From assembly GCF_947855115.1 (NCBI RefSeq), contig NZ_CANTZW010000018.1:1-64000 (forward strand): a DNA stretch of 64,000 nt, given 5' to 3'. Origin of the DNA: an uncultured Parabacteroides sp. (GTDB lineage: Bacteria; Bacteroidota; Bacteroidia; Bacteroidales; Tannerellaceae). The position numbers and the translations under genes were made by a program. Below are positions 42,948 to 50,127 of this stretch, in pieces. Position 1 is the first letter of the stretch, and every line of letters begins with the position of its first letter. The notes under the pieces are model-generated. The model made no database searches. It had not been told where the DNA came from and worked only from the letters and a program-made list of their open reading frames with translations.

Positions 42948-43931
42948 ATGGAAAATGGCAAGATCGTTATTTATCGGACAGCCGATGGTGAGACTTCAAT
43001 TGACGTGAAATTGGAGAATGATACGGTGTGGCTTACACAAGCGCAGATGGCGGAGCTTTTTCAAAAGGATCGGACTGTTATCGGTCGTCATATCAGAAAT
43101 GTGTATATTGAAGCTGAGTTAGAGCGAGAAAGCACATGTGCAAAATTTGCACATATGGGTGTAGATAGGGATCAATTGTATGAAACAACCGTATATAATT
43201 TAGATGTCATTATCTCGGTCGGCTATCGTGTCAAGTCTAAGCGTGGTACGCAATTCCGTATCTGGGCGAATAAAATCCTAAAAGAATACCTTGTTAAAGG
43301 TTACGCTGTCAATAAACAACTGACCCAACAAAAATACGACGAACTGAAGCTGCTTGTACAAGTACTCGGTCGTACAGTTAAGAGTCAGGAGGTTCTTTCC
43401 TCGGATGAAAGCCGTACGTTACTAGATGTGGTTATAGACTATACCTACGCCTTAGATACACTGGATAAGTATGACTATCAGCAATTGGATATTCATTCGA
43501 CGACAAATGAGCAACGGTTTAGGGCTACCTATGAAAATGCGATGTTGGCCATTCAAGGATTGAAAAGTAAATTTGGTGGAAGTGATTTATTCGGGAACGA
43601 GAAAGACGGCTCTTTCAAAAGCTCTATCGGACAGATTTACCAAACTTTTGGTGGGGAGGATCTTTATCCATCGGTAGAGGAAAAAGCGGCTATGCTTCTT
43701 TATCTGGTTACAAAAAATCATTCATTCAGTGATGGTAATAAGCGTATAGCCGCGACGCTTTTCTTGTGGTTTCTCGATAATAATGGAATCTTATATAATC
43801 CGGATGGAACGAAACGTATCGCTGATAATACATTGGTCGCTTTAACCTTGATGATTGCGGAAAGCCGGACGGAGGAGAAAGATATGATGGTGAAAGTCGT
43901 GGTGAATTTGATTAATAAGGAGAATTGGTGA
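42948..43931 (+). CDS. RhuM-Fic/DOC fusion protein
   Basis: 327 residues. The N-terminal RhuM-like region (about 1-130) has a helix-turn-helix WLTQAQMAELFQKDRTVIGR and SVGYRVKSKRGTQFRIWA. The C-terminal Fic/DOC domain (about 190-300) has the motif HSFSDGNKR at 258-266, close to the Doc form HxFxxGNKR with catalytic His258 and the phosphate-binding Asn/Lys/Arg. Fic proteins AMP-ylate or phosphorylate targets. Related RhuM proteins were named for a Salmonella pathogenicity island, but most homologues are mobile-island or defence-associated genes of unclear function. No antitoxin motif [ST]xxxE[GN] stands out inside the protein. Confidence 0.85.
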   Translation: MENGKIVIYRTADGETSIDVKLENDTVWLTQAQMAELFQKDRTVIGRHIRNVYIEAELERESTCAKFAHMGVDRDQLYETTVYNLDVIISVGYRVKSKRGTQFRIWANKILKEYLVKGYAVNKQLTQQKYDELKLLVQVLGRTVKSQEVLSSDESRTLLDVVIDYTYALDTLDKYDYQQLDIHSTTNEQRFRATYENAMLAIQGLKSKFGGSDLFGNEKDGSFKSSIGQIYQTFGGEDLYPSVEEKAAMLLYLVTKNHSFSDGNKRIAATLFLWFLDNNGILYNPDGTKRIADNTLVALTLMIAESRTEEKDMMVKVVVNLINKENW

Positions 43932-43960
43932 AATAAAGGATTATAGTAAAAAGTGACTGT

Positions 43961-44440
43961 ATGGATGTCATATTGGTTATACTTGGCGTTATTTGCTTGT
44001 TGGTGGGATTGGCGGGGTGTTTTTTGCCGGTCTTGCCGGGACCGCCGGTGGCGTATTTAGCTTTATGGCTGCTGCATTTTACGGGCTATGCGGAATTTGC
44101 GGTTACGGAATTGGTCGTGTGGGGATTACTGGTCGTGTTGGCGCAGGCGATGGACTATGTTACGCCCATGCTGGGGACTAAGTACAGCGGAGGGTCCAAG
44201 TGGGGGAATTGGGGATGTGCCGTGGGAACCGTGGCCGGTATATTCGTGTTTCCGCCTTGGGGGATCTTGCTGGGTCCTTTCGTGGGGGCTTTCGTTGGGG
44301 AACTTTTAGGAGGTAAGGCGTCCGGGGATGCGTTGAAGGCTGGTTTCGGGGCATTCGCTGGTTTTTTATTGAGTGTCGTATTGAAAGTCACTCTTTGTGG
44401 CTATTTTATTTATAGCTTTGTGAGAGGGATAATTAATTGA
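43961..44440 (+). CDS. DUF456 membrane protein
   Basis: 159 residues, nearly all hydrophobic, with four or five membrane helices and the glycine-rich features of DUF456: GLAGCFLPVLPGPPVAYLAL at the start, YVTPMLGTKYSGGSKWG and GPFVGAFVGELLGG. Function is unknown. It is 24 bp upstream of the dehydrogenase-like gene and may be co-transcribed with it. Confidence 0.85.
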   Translation: MDVILVILGVICLLVGLAGCFLPVLPGPPVAYLALWLLHFTGYAEFAVTELVVWGLLVVLAQAMDYVTPMLGTKYSGGSKWGNWGCAVGTVAGIFVFPPWGILLGPFVGAFVGELLGGKASGDALKAGFGAFAGFLLSVVLKVTLCGYFIYSFVRGIIN

Positions 44441-44464
44441 AGATGGTAATTAATAAAGTAAGAT

Positions 44465-45367
44465 ATGTTTGAGAAAATAGTAGTGGTAGATTCTACCGGA
44501 TTGAATACATGGGGAGTGGAGCGTTTGAAGACGCTTGGAAAAGAGGTCGTTTTTTATACCGGCATTCCGGAAACGGATGAGGAGACCGTGAACCGGATCG
44601 GGGAGGCTGATTGCGTACTTGTCTCTTATAATACACAGATCCGTAGGAATGTGATCGAGGCTTGCCCGAATATCAAATACATCGGGATGTGCTGTACCCT
44701 TTATAGCGAGTCTAGTGCGAATGTGGATATAGCCGCCGCACGTGAGCGGGGGATAACGGTCTTGGGTATCCGCGACTATGGCGATGAGGGAGTCGTGGAG
44801 TATGTTATTAGCGAGCTGGTCCGTCTGTTGCATGGTTTCGGCGGGAAACAGTGGAAACATAAGGCGTATGAGCTGGGCGGGCAAAAAGTGGGTATCATAG
44901 GATTAGGACGGACCGGGAGAATGATCGCTGACGCTCTTCGCTTCTTGGGGGCGGAGGTTTATTATTTCAGCCGTACTCGTAAGCCGGATGCCGAGGCCGC
45001 CGGTATCGCTTACCTGCCTTTGCGGGAGTTGCTGCCGGAGGTGGATATTTTATGTACTTGCTTACCTCGTAATACGATTCTTTTGGGGGCGGGCGAGTTT
45101 AGTTTGTTCGGTAATCTGAAGATATTGATCAATACGTCGGTAGGGCCTACTTTCCGTGTTCCGGATTTACAACGTTGGCTTAGTGCCCATAAACGGAACT
45201 TCTTCTTATGCGATGAGGTGGGTATCGGGAGTTATGCGGATACTTTGACGCAATTCGATAATGTGTTATATACGCCTAAGGTTTCCGGCCATTCGGAACA
45301 GTGCATGCAAAGGCTTTCCCGGAAAGTGATAGCTAATATTGAGAGTTATTTGGGGGGATATCGCTAA
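44465..45367 (+). CDS. D-2-hydroxyacid dehydrogenase-like protein, catalytic residues altered
   Basis: 300 residues with the D-2-hydroxyacid dehydrogenase layout. The N-terminal substrate domain is followed by the NAD-binding motif VGIIGLGRTGRMIADALRFLG (about residue 140). However, the catalytic Arg of the usual NTARG loop is replaced (NTSVGPTFR), and the TPH loop that supplies the acid His reads TPKVSGHS. The Glu loop is also not recognisable (DEVGIGSYA). The NAD site is intact, so it may bind cofactor without normal catalysis, or use shifted residues such as the nearby Arg or the His after TPKVSG. A nested-palindrome element begins 20 bp after the stop. Confidence 0.8.
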   Translation: MFEKIVVVDSTGLNTWGVERLKTLGKEVVFYTGIPETDEETVNRIGEADCVLVSYNTQIRRNVIEACPNIKYIGMCCTLYSESSANVDIAAARERGITVLGIRDYGDEGVVEYVISELVRLLHGFGGKQWKHKAYELGGQKVGIIGLGRTGRMIADALRFLGAEVYYFSRTRKPDAEAAGIAYLPLRELLPEVDILCTCLPRNTILLGAGEFSLFGNLKILINTSVGPTFRVPDLQRWLSAHKRNFFLCDEVGIGSYADTLTQFDNVLYTPKVSGHSEQCMQRLSRKVIANIESYLGGYR

Positions 45368-45386
45368 TTATTGTTGTAACGATCAC

Positions 45387-45511
45387 CACTGTTGTTTTTA
45401 TATTGTAGAGACGGGGCGTGCCCCGTCTCATCCCATCAAAATGGTAATTTAGAATACTATCAATCGGTGGGAGACGGGGCACGCCCCGTCTCTACAACAA
45501 AAACAACAGTG
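45387..45511. repeat. Nested palindrome element (MITE/REPIN-like), 125 bp
   Basis: Perfect terminal inverted repeats CACTGTTGTTTTT (45387-45399) and AAAAACAACAGTG (45499-45511) enclose two inverted hairpins. Each hairpin is a GAGACGGGGC(G/A)(T/C)GCCCCGTCTC palindrome, at about 45407-45429 and 45471-45493. The core between them is about 40 bp and AT-rich. A looser inverted match continues outward (TAACGAT in both flanks). It has no coding capacity and looks like a mobile non-autonomous element or a paired REP sequence. The frame read through it at 45392-45595 is not a gene. Confidence 0.85.
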
Positions 45512-45607
45512 ATAATCGTTATTGTTAATGGCGGTCGTTATGATGGTAGTGATTGTTACAATAACGGTCGCTACAACCACCACCACGACTGCTAGTGACA
45601 CTGCCTA

Positions 45608-47896
45608 CTATCTGTTCTCTTTCTCGATCTGCTCCTGAACGATAGCGTCTACGACAGCTACGGTAGTCAGGTTCACGATATCACGGGTAGAGCTTTCTAC
45701 GTCGGTGAAGTGGATCGGTTTGTTCAATCCCATCTGGATCGGGCCGATCGTCTCGGTGATACCTAGCGTATCCAATAGCTTGTATGCGCTGTTGGCAGAG
45801 CTTAGGTTCGGGAAGATCAAGGTATTCACGTCTTGCCCTTTCAGCTTGTTGAACGGGTACATATCGTCACGCAGCTTCTTGTCGAGAGCGAAGTTTACCT
45901 GCATCTCACCATCCACTACCATATCCGGATACGTCTTATGCAAGAAATCGATCGCCTCATGTACTTTCAGCGGGCTACCCTGCTTGTCGGAACCGAAGTT
46001 CGAGTAAGACAACATCGCCATCACCGGCTCGTGAGCGAAGAACTTCACGGCATCATGCGTCAGGCGGGCGATATCGATCAATACCTCGGCCGATGGGTGA
46101 CGGTTGATCAACGTATCAGCCATAAAGAACGTACCCTTCTTGCAAGTAAGGATGTTCAAGGCACCGAAATGCTTGTAGCTCGGACGGATACCGATGATCT
46201 GCTCTGCCATCTTGGTAACCTCCGAGTAGCGGCTGTATACACCCGTTACGAAAGCGTCGGCGTCGCCGGTAGCCACCATCATCATACCAAATGCGTTCCG
46301 GTCTACCATCTTCTCGCAAGCCTCCGAGTAAGTCACGCCCTCGCGCGCTTTCTTTTCAGAAAGGATACGAGCGTAGCGGTGGCGGCGTTCCGTCTCACGG
46401 TCGTGACGGAGGTTGACGATCTCGATACCGTCCAGACTGATATTCTCCTCGGCGGCGATCTTAGCCAGACGCTCCTCGTTACCCAGCAGGATCGGGATAC
46501 AGATACCTTCCGCTTTCGCCTCGGCGGCGGCTTTCAGCATATTCACATGGTTCGCCTCGGCGAATACCACCCGTTTCGGGTTCGCTTTCGCCATATCGGT
46601 GAACGAGCGCAATAGTTTGTTATCATATCCCATCATCTCACGCAAATGGTTGGCGTAGCCCTCCCAGTCGGTGATCGTCTTGCGAGACACGCCCGAGTCG
46701 ATAGCGGCTTTCGCCACGGCGCAAGATACACGGGTCAGCAAGCGGGGATCGAGCGCTTTCGGAAGGATATAGTCGCGTCCGAAAGTGGTGCGTTTCAGTT
46801 TATAGGCGGCGTTTACCACGTCGGGGACCGGCTCCTTGGCAAGGTCGGCGATGGCGTAGACGGCGGCCAGCTTCATCTCCTCGTTGATCGCCTTGGCGTG
46901 CGTGTCCAAGGCACCGCGGAAAATGTAAGGGAATCCCAGCACGTTGTTGATCTGGTTCGGATAGTCGGAACGTCCGGTAGCGAAGATGATATCATCCCGT
47001 GAGGCCATGGCGTCGGCGTAGGAGATCTCCGGGTTCGGGTTCGCCAAGGCGAATACGATCGGATCGGCGTTCATGCTGCGTACCATCTCCTTGGTCAATA
47101 CGTTCGCCACGGAAAGGCCCAAAAATACGTCGGCTCCCACCACGGCCTCCTGCAAGGTCTTGATCGGACGGTCGGTAGCGAACTCCCGCTTGGCGGCGTT
47201 CAAGTCCGTGCGGCTGGTAGAGATAACTCCCTTGCTGTCGCACATGACGATATTCTCCTTGCGTGCGCCTAACATCACGTACAATTTTGTACATGAGATC
47301 GAGGCGGCTCCGGCACCGTTCACCACGATCTTCACGTCCTCGATTTTCTTGCCGGCGATCTCCAAGGCATTGATCAGCCCGGCACCCGAGATGATAGCCG
47401 TTCCATGTTGGTCGTCGTGCATGACGGGGATATCCAGCTCGTTTTTCAGGCGAGTCTCGATCTCGAAACACTCCGGCGCCTTGATATCCTCCAAGTTGAT
47501 TCCTCCGAACGTAGGCGAGATCGCCTTCACGGTCTGGATAAACTTCTCCGGATCTTTCTCGTTCACCTCGATGTCGAACACGTCGATACCCGCGAATATC
47601 TTGAATAGCAATCCTTTGCCTTCCATCACCGGTTTACCGGCCAAGGGACCTATATCACCCAGCCCCAATACGGCAGTACCGTTAGAGATCACCGCCACCA
47701 AGTTTCCTTTCGCCGTATATTCGTATGCGTCGTGCGGATTCTTCTCGATCTCCAGACAAGGTTCCGCTACGCCCGGAGAGTAGGCAAGGGATAGATCCGT
47801 CTGCGTACTATGAGGTTTTGTAGGGATGACCTCGATTTTACCCGGTTTGCCCTCGGCATGGTACCGAAGGGCCTCCTCTTTTGTAATCTTTGCCAT
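45608..47896 (-). CDS. maeB: NADP-dependent malic enzyme with phosphotransacetylase-like C-terminal domain
   Basis: 762 residues. The N-terminal malic enzyme domain (about 1-160) has LSLAYSPGVAEPCLEI. The NAD(P)-binding part (about 165-390) has VVNGAGAASISC. The C-terminal phosphate acetyl/butyryltransferase-like domain (about 430-762) includes RVVFAEANHVNMLKAAAEA. It decarboxylates malate to pyruvate and gives NADPH. The C-terminal domain is regulatory in the MaeB class and usually inactive as an acyltransferase. On its other strand, long frames such as 45833-46615 are shadows. A TACTTTTG box on the minus strand at 47946-47939 is a probable promoter. Confidence 0.96.
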   Translation of the reverse strand: MAKITKEEALRYHAEGKPGKIEVIPTKPHSTQTDLSLAYSPGVAEPCLEIEKNPHDAYEYTAKGNLVAVISNGTAVLGLGDIGPLAGKPVMEGKGLLFKIFAGIDVFDIEVNEKDPEKFIQTVKAISPTFGGINLEDIKAPECFEIETRLKNELDIPVMHDDQHGTAIISGAGLINALEIAGKKIEDVKIVVNGAGAASISCTKLYVMLGARKENIVMCDSKGVISTSRTDLNAAKREFATDRPIKTLQEAVVGADVFLGLSVANVLTKEMVRSMNADPIVFALANPNPEISYADAMASRDDIIFATGRSDYPNQINNVLGFPYIFRGALDTHAKAINEEMKLAAVYAIADLAKEPVPDVVNAAYKLKRTTFGRDYILPKALDPRLLTRVSCAVAKAAIDSGVSRKTITDWEGYANHLREMMGYDNKLLRSFTDMAKANPKRVVFAEANHVNMLKAAAEAKAEGICIPILLGNEERLAKIAAEENISLDGIEIVNLRHDRETERRHRYARILSEKKAREGVTYSEACEKMVDRNAFGMMMVATGDADAFVTGVYSRYSEVTKMAEQIIGIRPSYKHFGALNILTCKKGTFFMADTLINRHPSAEVLIDIARLTHDAVKFFAHEPVMAMLSYSNFGSDKQGSPLKVHEAIDFLHKTYPDMVVDGEMQVNFALDKKLRDDMYPFNKLKGQDVNTLIFPNLSSANSAYKLLDTLGITETIGPIQMGLNKPIHFTDVESSTRDIVNLTTVAVVDAIVQEQIEKENR

Positions 47897-48022
47897 AGGT
47901 ATGTTTATTAATTATGTTGTTCCTATTTAAAACCGTTGCAAAAGTAACAAATTATTATGAGTTCGTCAGTTTTTGCTTACAAATAGTTTTTAAGAAAGCG
48001 TGAATAGTAATCCGGTTTTAAC

Positions 48023-48053
48023 TTGCGAGAGTGGAACTCTATTGTTATATTTG
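48023..48053 (+). promoter_or_regulatory. Promoter of the 48107 HU-like gene
   Basis: TTGC at 48023-48026, 19 nt, TATATTTG at 48046-48053. It shows that the in-frame TTG at 48023 is promoter, not start. A 7-bp hairpin (48069-48075 with 48085-48091) lies in the leader, 15 bp before the ATG. Confidence 0.65.
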
Positions 48054-48106
48054 ATGATTTAATAATCAGGGCCTCCGTTCAAGAGAGGCCCATAAATCTA
48101 ATTATC

Positions 48107-48553
48107 ATGGCAATACTAGTAAAGCCTGTGCAGCGGATAAACCCGTTGGACAAGGAAGCGCCTAAGAAATGGTATGTAACTCAAGTAACTACCGCCCAAG
48201 TGGACGAAACCCAGGTGGCGATGGAACTTGCCGATGAGACGACGCTGAACCCTTCCGAGGCGATGATGGCCATCCGTCAGCTTCGTAAGATCTTGCTTCG
48301 TAGGCTGATGGGAGGCGAGAGCGTGAAATTGGGTAACTGGGGTAGTTTCAGTGCCACCATTTCCAGTATAGGAGTTTCCACGAAGGAGGAGGTGAACGCT
48401 CGGAACATCAAGAGCGTAAACCTGAATTTCCAGCCGGACGAGGCGTTCAAGAACGATCTGCAGAAGGCTACCTTCGCTTGGGTGGACAAGCTGGCGGAAG
48501 GACGACCGGGCGGTTCTGGTGGCTCCGACTCGGAATCTCCGGACGAGGTATAA
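48107..48553 (+). CDS. HU-like (HU-HIG type) DNA-binding protein
   Basis: 148 residues, from the ATG at 48107 after promoter and leader hairpin. The HU-like domain (about 1-125) has NPLDKEAPKKWYVTQVTT, the helix LNPSEAMMAIRQLRKILLRRL and the arm start VKLGNWGSFSATISSIGVST, a typical Bacteroidales HU-HIG protein. The C-terminus is a short Gly/Ser/Asp tail. It probably organises or bends DNA. It lies directly upstream of a strong terminator and palindromic array D; the other HU-like gene in the window also lies beside an array. Confidence 0.85.
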   Translation: MAILVKPVQRINPLDKEAPKKWYVTQVTTAQVDETQVAMELADETTLNPSEAMMAIRQLRKILLRRLMGGESVKLGNWGSFSATISSIGVSTKEEVNARNIKSVNLNFQPDEAFKNDLQKATFAWVDKLAEGRPGGSGGSDSESPDEV

Positions 48554-48573
48554 GCTAGGGAGATAGATGCGGG

Positions 48574-48623
48574 CCGGGATCCGGGCAGGTACTTACATGT
48601 ACCCGCCCGGATCCCGGTTTTTT
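48574..48623 (+). terminator. Strong intrinsic terminator after the HU-like gene
   Basis: CCGGGATCCGGGC plus GGTAC pair with GTACC plus GCCCGGATCCCGG (stem about 17 bp, one bulge), followed by six T. Array D begins 20 bp later. Confidence 0.9.
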
Positions 48624-48642
48624 ATTGCCCGGATACGAGCGT

Positions 48643-48774
48643 GTATCTCTACGGCTGTTTCCTTGTACCTGTACGGGTACGTCCGTGTATCCGTACGGCT
48701 GTATTCTTGTATCCGTACGGATACGACAATGTATCTACGTAGGAACAAGAATGTATCCATACGGATGTTGGAAG
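48643..48774. repeat. Palindromic array D: six units at 22-bp period
   Basis: Units start at 48643, 48665, 48687, 48709, 48731 and 48753, exactly 22 bp apart, each beginning GTAYCY and most carrying a TACGG core. Unit 4 contains the perfect 16-bp palindrome GTATCCGTACGGATAC (48709-48724); unit 2 is GTACCTGTACGGGTAC with two changes. A decayed half unit precedes them at 48621. The array fills most of the 48554-48876 gap, between the HU-like terminator and the sbcD promoter. It is not coding, since 22 bp is not a multiple of three and frames break. Confidence 0.85.
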
Positions 48775-48844
48775 GAGGATACGGGACATACTTGATCGTT
48801 CGTTTTTTTGATTTGCCAAAATCTGATATCTGAAGGGAAAGAAG

Positions 48845-48852
48845 TACATTTG
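48845..48852 (+). promoter_or_regulatory. -7 box of the sbcDC operon
   Basis: TACATTTG, perfect, 24 bp before the sbcD ATG. TCTG lies 19 nt upstream, a one-base change from TTTG. Confidence 0.55.
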
Positions 48853-48876
48853 CCGGATCAAAATAGAAGAAGATAA

Positions 48877-50127
48877 ATGGCATTGAAACTTATCCATACG
48901 GCCGACTGGCATCTGGGCCAGACCTTTTTCGGCTATGACCGGGAGGTGGAGCACGAGGCTTTCCTCGGTTTTCTGACGAATCTATTGGTGGAGCGGGAAA
49001 CGGATGTCCTGTTGATCGCCGGCGACGTGTTCGACGTGGCGAACCCTTCTGCCGGGGCGCAACGCCGTTTCTATCGTTTCCTGCGGGAGGCGAACCGCCT
49101 GAATCCGGGTTTGCAGATCGTGATCATCGCCGGTAACCACGATTCCGCTATCCGCTTGGAAGCCCCGAATCCCTTGCTGGAGGAATTGAATACCTCGATC
49201 GTAGGTATCGTGGGGAGGACGGATTCCGGGGAGATCGACCTCGGATCGCTCGTTGTCCCATTGAGGAACCGTGCGGGAGAACGGGAAGCGCTTTGCCTAG
49301 CGGTACCTTTCCTCCGTCAAGGGGATTACCCGGCGGCATCTGGGGGAGAGCCTGATTCGTATGTGGCTGGTATCGGCCGGATGTATCGGCATCTCTACGC
49401 TTACGCAGATGCCCGGAGGAATCCCAGCGAGGCGATCGTGGCCTTGGGACATTTACACGCCACCGGAGCCGAGCTGTCGGAGGACGATCGGAGCGAGCGT
49501 GCGATCATGGGTGGGCTGGAGTCCGTATCCGCAGATACTTTCGATGCCGGGATCGCTTATACGGCACTGGGGCATATCCACAAGGCGCAGCGGATCGGCG
49601 GGCGTGAGTCCGTACGTTACGCCGGAAGTCCGCTTCCTATGTCGTTTTCGGAGAAGAACTACCGGCATCAAGTGATAGCCGTGGAGATAGAGGAGGGGAA
49701 TGTCGCAAGGATCGAGGCGATCGGGATACCGAGAGTCGCGGACCTGATACGTGTGCCGGAATCCCCGTTACCGCCGGAGGAGGTCTTGCGATGCCTCGAC
49801 GGGCTTCCGGAGCCGGAGGAAGACAGCGAAGACGAGAGCCGCTGGCCTTACTTGGAGATACGGGTCTTGCTGACGGAGCCGGACCCTACGTTCCGTCATC
49901 GGGTGGAGGAGGCGTTGGTAAGGAAGGCGGTCCGCCTCACCTCGATCGTCCCTTCATATCCCCGGCGGGAAGGGGAGGCAGAGGAGAGGTCCTTGTCATA
50001 TAATGATTTGCAAAAGATAGCCCCGTTGGATATGCTGAGGCATACGTTTGCCGTGAGATACGGAGGTGAGTTGCCCGAGGAGATAGAGACATTGTTTAAT
50101 GAGGTGATGAGGGAGGTAGAGCTATGA
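48877..50127 (+). CDS. sbcD: SbcD nuclease subunit (Mre11-type)
   Basis: 416 residues. Calcineurin-like phosphoesterase domain with metal motifs IHTADWHLGQ, LLIAGDVFD, IIAGNHDS, ALGHLH and ALGHIH, and a C-terminal SbcD-type part. With SbcC it forms an ATP-driven nuclease that cleaves DNA hairpins and ends, including cruciforms from long palindromes. Its ORF overlaps sbcC by ATGA. Codons here and in sbcC are slightly richer in G/C than nearby genes. Confidence 0.96.
   Translation: MALKLIHTADWHLGQTFFGYDREVEHEAFLGFLTNLLVERETDVLLIAGDVFDVANPSAGAQRRFYRFLREANRLNPGLQIVIIAGNHDSAIRLEAPNPLLEELNTSIVGIVGRTDSGEIDLGSLVVPLRNRAGEREALCLAVPFLRQGDYPAASGGEPDSYVAGIGRMYRHLYAYADARRNPSEAIVALGHLHATGAELSEDDRSERAIMGGLESVSADTFDAGIAYTALGHIHKAQRIGGRESVRYAGSPLPMSFSEKNYRHQVIAVEIEEGNVARIEAIGIPRVADLIRVPESPLPPEEVLRCLDGLPEPEEDSEDESRWPYLEIRVLLTEPDPTFRHRVEEALVRKAVRLTSIVPSYPRREGEAEERSLSYNDLQKIAPLDMLRHTFAVRYGGELPEEIETLFNEVMREVEL

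Noticed and set aside
42948..43931. Toxin-antitoxin pair
   Set aside because: Only the Fic-bearing protein is present; no small antitoxin gene adjoins it.
45392..45595. 67-residue open frame
   Set aside because: Read-through of the nested palindrome element.
45833..46615. 260-residue plus-strand open frame
   Set aside because: Antisense shadow of maeB, caused by its codon composition.
48643..48774. CRISPR array
   Set aside because: Units are contiguous, 22 bp, palindromic, with no spacers of separate origin and no cas genes nearby. The same holds for the arrays at 141, 21802 and 26309.
48567..48954. Several open frames of 88-101 residues on both strands
   Set aside because: They run through the terminator, array D and the sbcD promoter; their low-complexity repeats come from the array.
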